DNA of 24,613 nucleotides. Source: Bacteroidota bacterium (GTDB lineage Bacteria > Bacteroidota > Bacteroidia > Bacteroidales > F082). Position numbers and translations under genes: made by a program. Positions 24,534 to 24,613 of this stretch are shown piece after piece (the stretch's first letter is position 1; every line of letters starts with the position of its first letter). Under the pieces are notes generated by a model that saw nothing but the letters and a program-made list of their open reading frames with translations, did not search any database and was not told the origin of the DNA. The stretch is taken from assembly GCA_002686705.1 (NCBI GenBank), contig NYYH01000101.1:1-24613 (forward strand), in the 5' to 3' direction.

Positions 24534-24613
24534 TTATTTTCTGGAAATAGCTTTCTTGGCTGCTTCAATAATATTTAAACTTTCAAGACCGTAATATTTC
24601 ATTAATTTATCTG
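24534..24613 (-). CDS. 3' end of an unidentified gene (partial at window edge)
   Basis: The frame reads DKLMKYYGLESLNIIEAAKK then AISRK and TAA at 24534-24536, and is open to the window edge. The 25 residues look like a genuine helical, basic protein C-terminus. I cannot assign a family from so little. It lies 40 nt upstream of the outer-membrane protein gene on the same strand, so they are probably cotranscribed. Confidence 0.6.
   Translation of the reverse strand, partial: DKLMKYYGLESLNIIEAAKKAISRK

Noticed and set aside
1..24613. Reassignment of TAA to an amino acid
   Set aside because: purD, the DUF6427-like gene, rnhB, tex and the type B cargo gene end at TAA exactly where their families end, so TAA is a working stop here.

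Overview
The window is a low-GC stretch of chromosome (roughly one third G+C by eye) from a member of the Bacteroidota. Evidence for this is two adjacent secreted proteins with type IX secretion (T9SS) sorting domains, one type A and one type B (gliding-motility-associated type). A DUF6427-like membrane protein sits next to purD. There are no clear Shine-Dalgarno sites, and some TTG starts. One match to the Bacteroidota promoter pattern (TTTG, 20 nt, TAnnTTTG-like) is visible. A Bacteroidales- or Marinilabiliales-like environmental lineage is plausible but cannot be proven here.

Layout. On the plus strand, 1-3522 holds the end of a GT4 glycosyltransferase, purD, a multi-pass membrane protein and rnhB. 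This meets tex on the minus strand, with the two stop codons overlapping. From 5.8 to 10.9 kb a minus-strand group encodes a small exported protein, a large PKD/Ig-like protein with a type A sorting domain, and a beta-propeller/PKD protein with a type B sorting domain. From 11.2 to 15.1 kb lies a very large hybrid sensor kinase with two complete kinase cores and a receiver. After it comes prmC (plus), then a minus-strand block transcribed POP, Pit-PhoU phosphate transporter, molybdenum-carrier-like protein. gcvT (plus) then converges on a minus-strand BamA/TamA-like outer-membrane protein. The last bases hold the 3' end of another minus-strand gene. No tRNA, rRNA, CRISPR array or insertion sequence was seen.

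Most of the window is housekeeping: purine synthesis, RNA/DNA maintenance, translation termination, one-carbon metabolism and phosphate uptake. The most notable signal is gene disruption. The hybrid kinase has an in-frame TAA inside its sensor domain and a one-base frameshift inside its receiver domain; the missing pieces of both are still legible next door. The prolyl oligopeptidase has an in-frame TAA just after its signal peptide, and its conserved N-terminus is legible upstream of any usable start. Three other minus-strand genes (tex, pit, the BamA-like gene) must start at TTG. These could be real gene decay, strain polymorphism, or errors in the assembled sequence. I did not find a convincing new multi-gene system.
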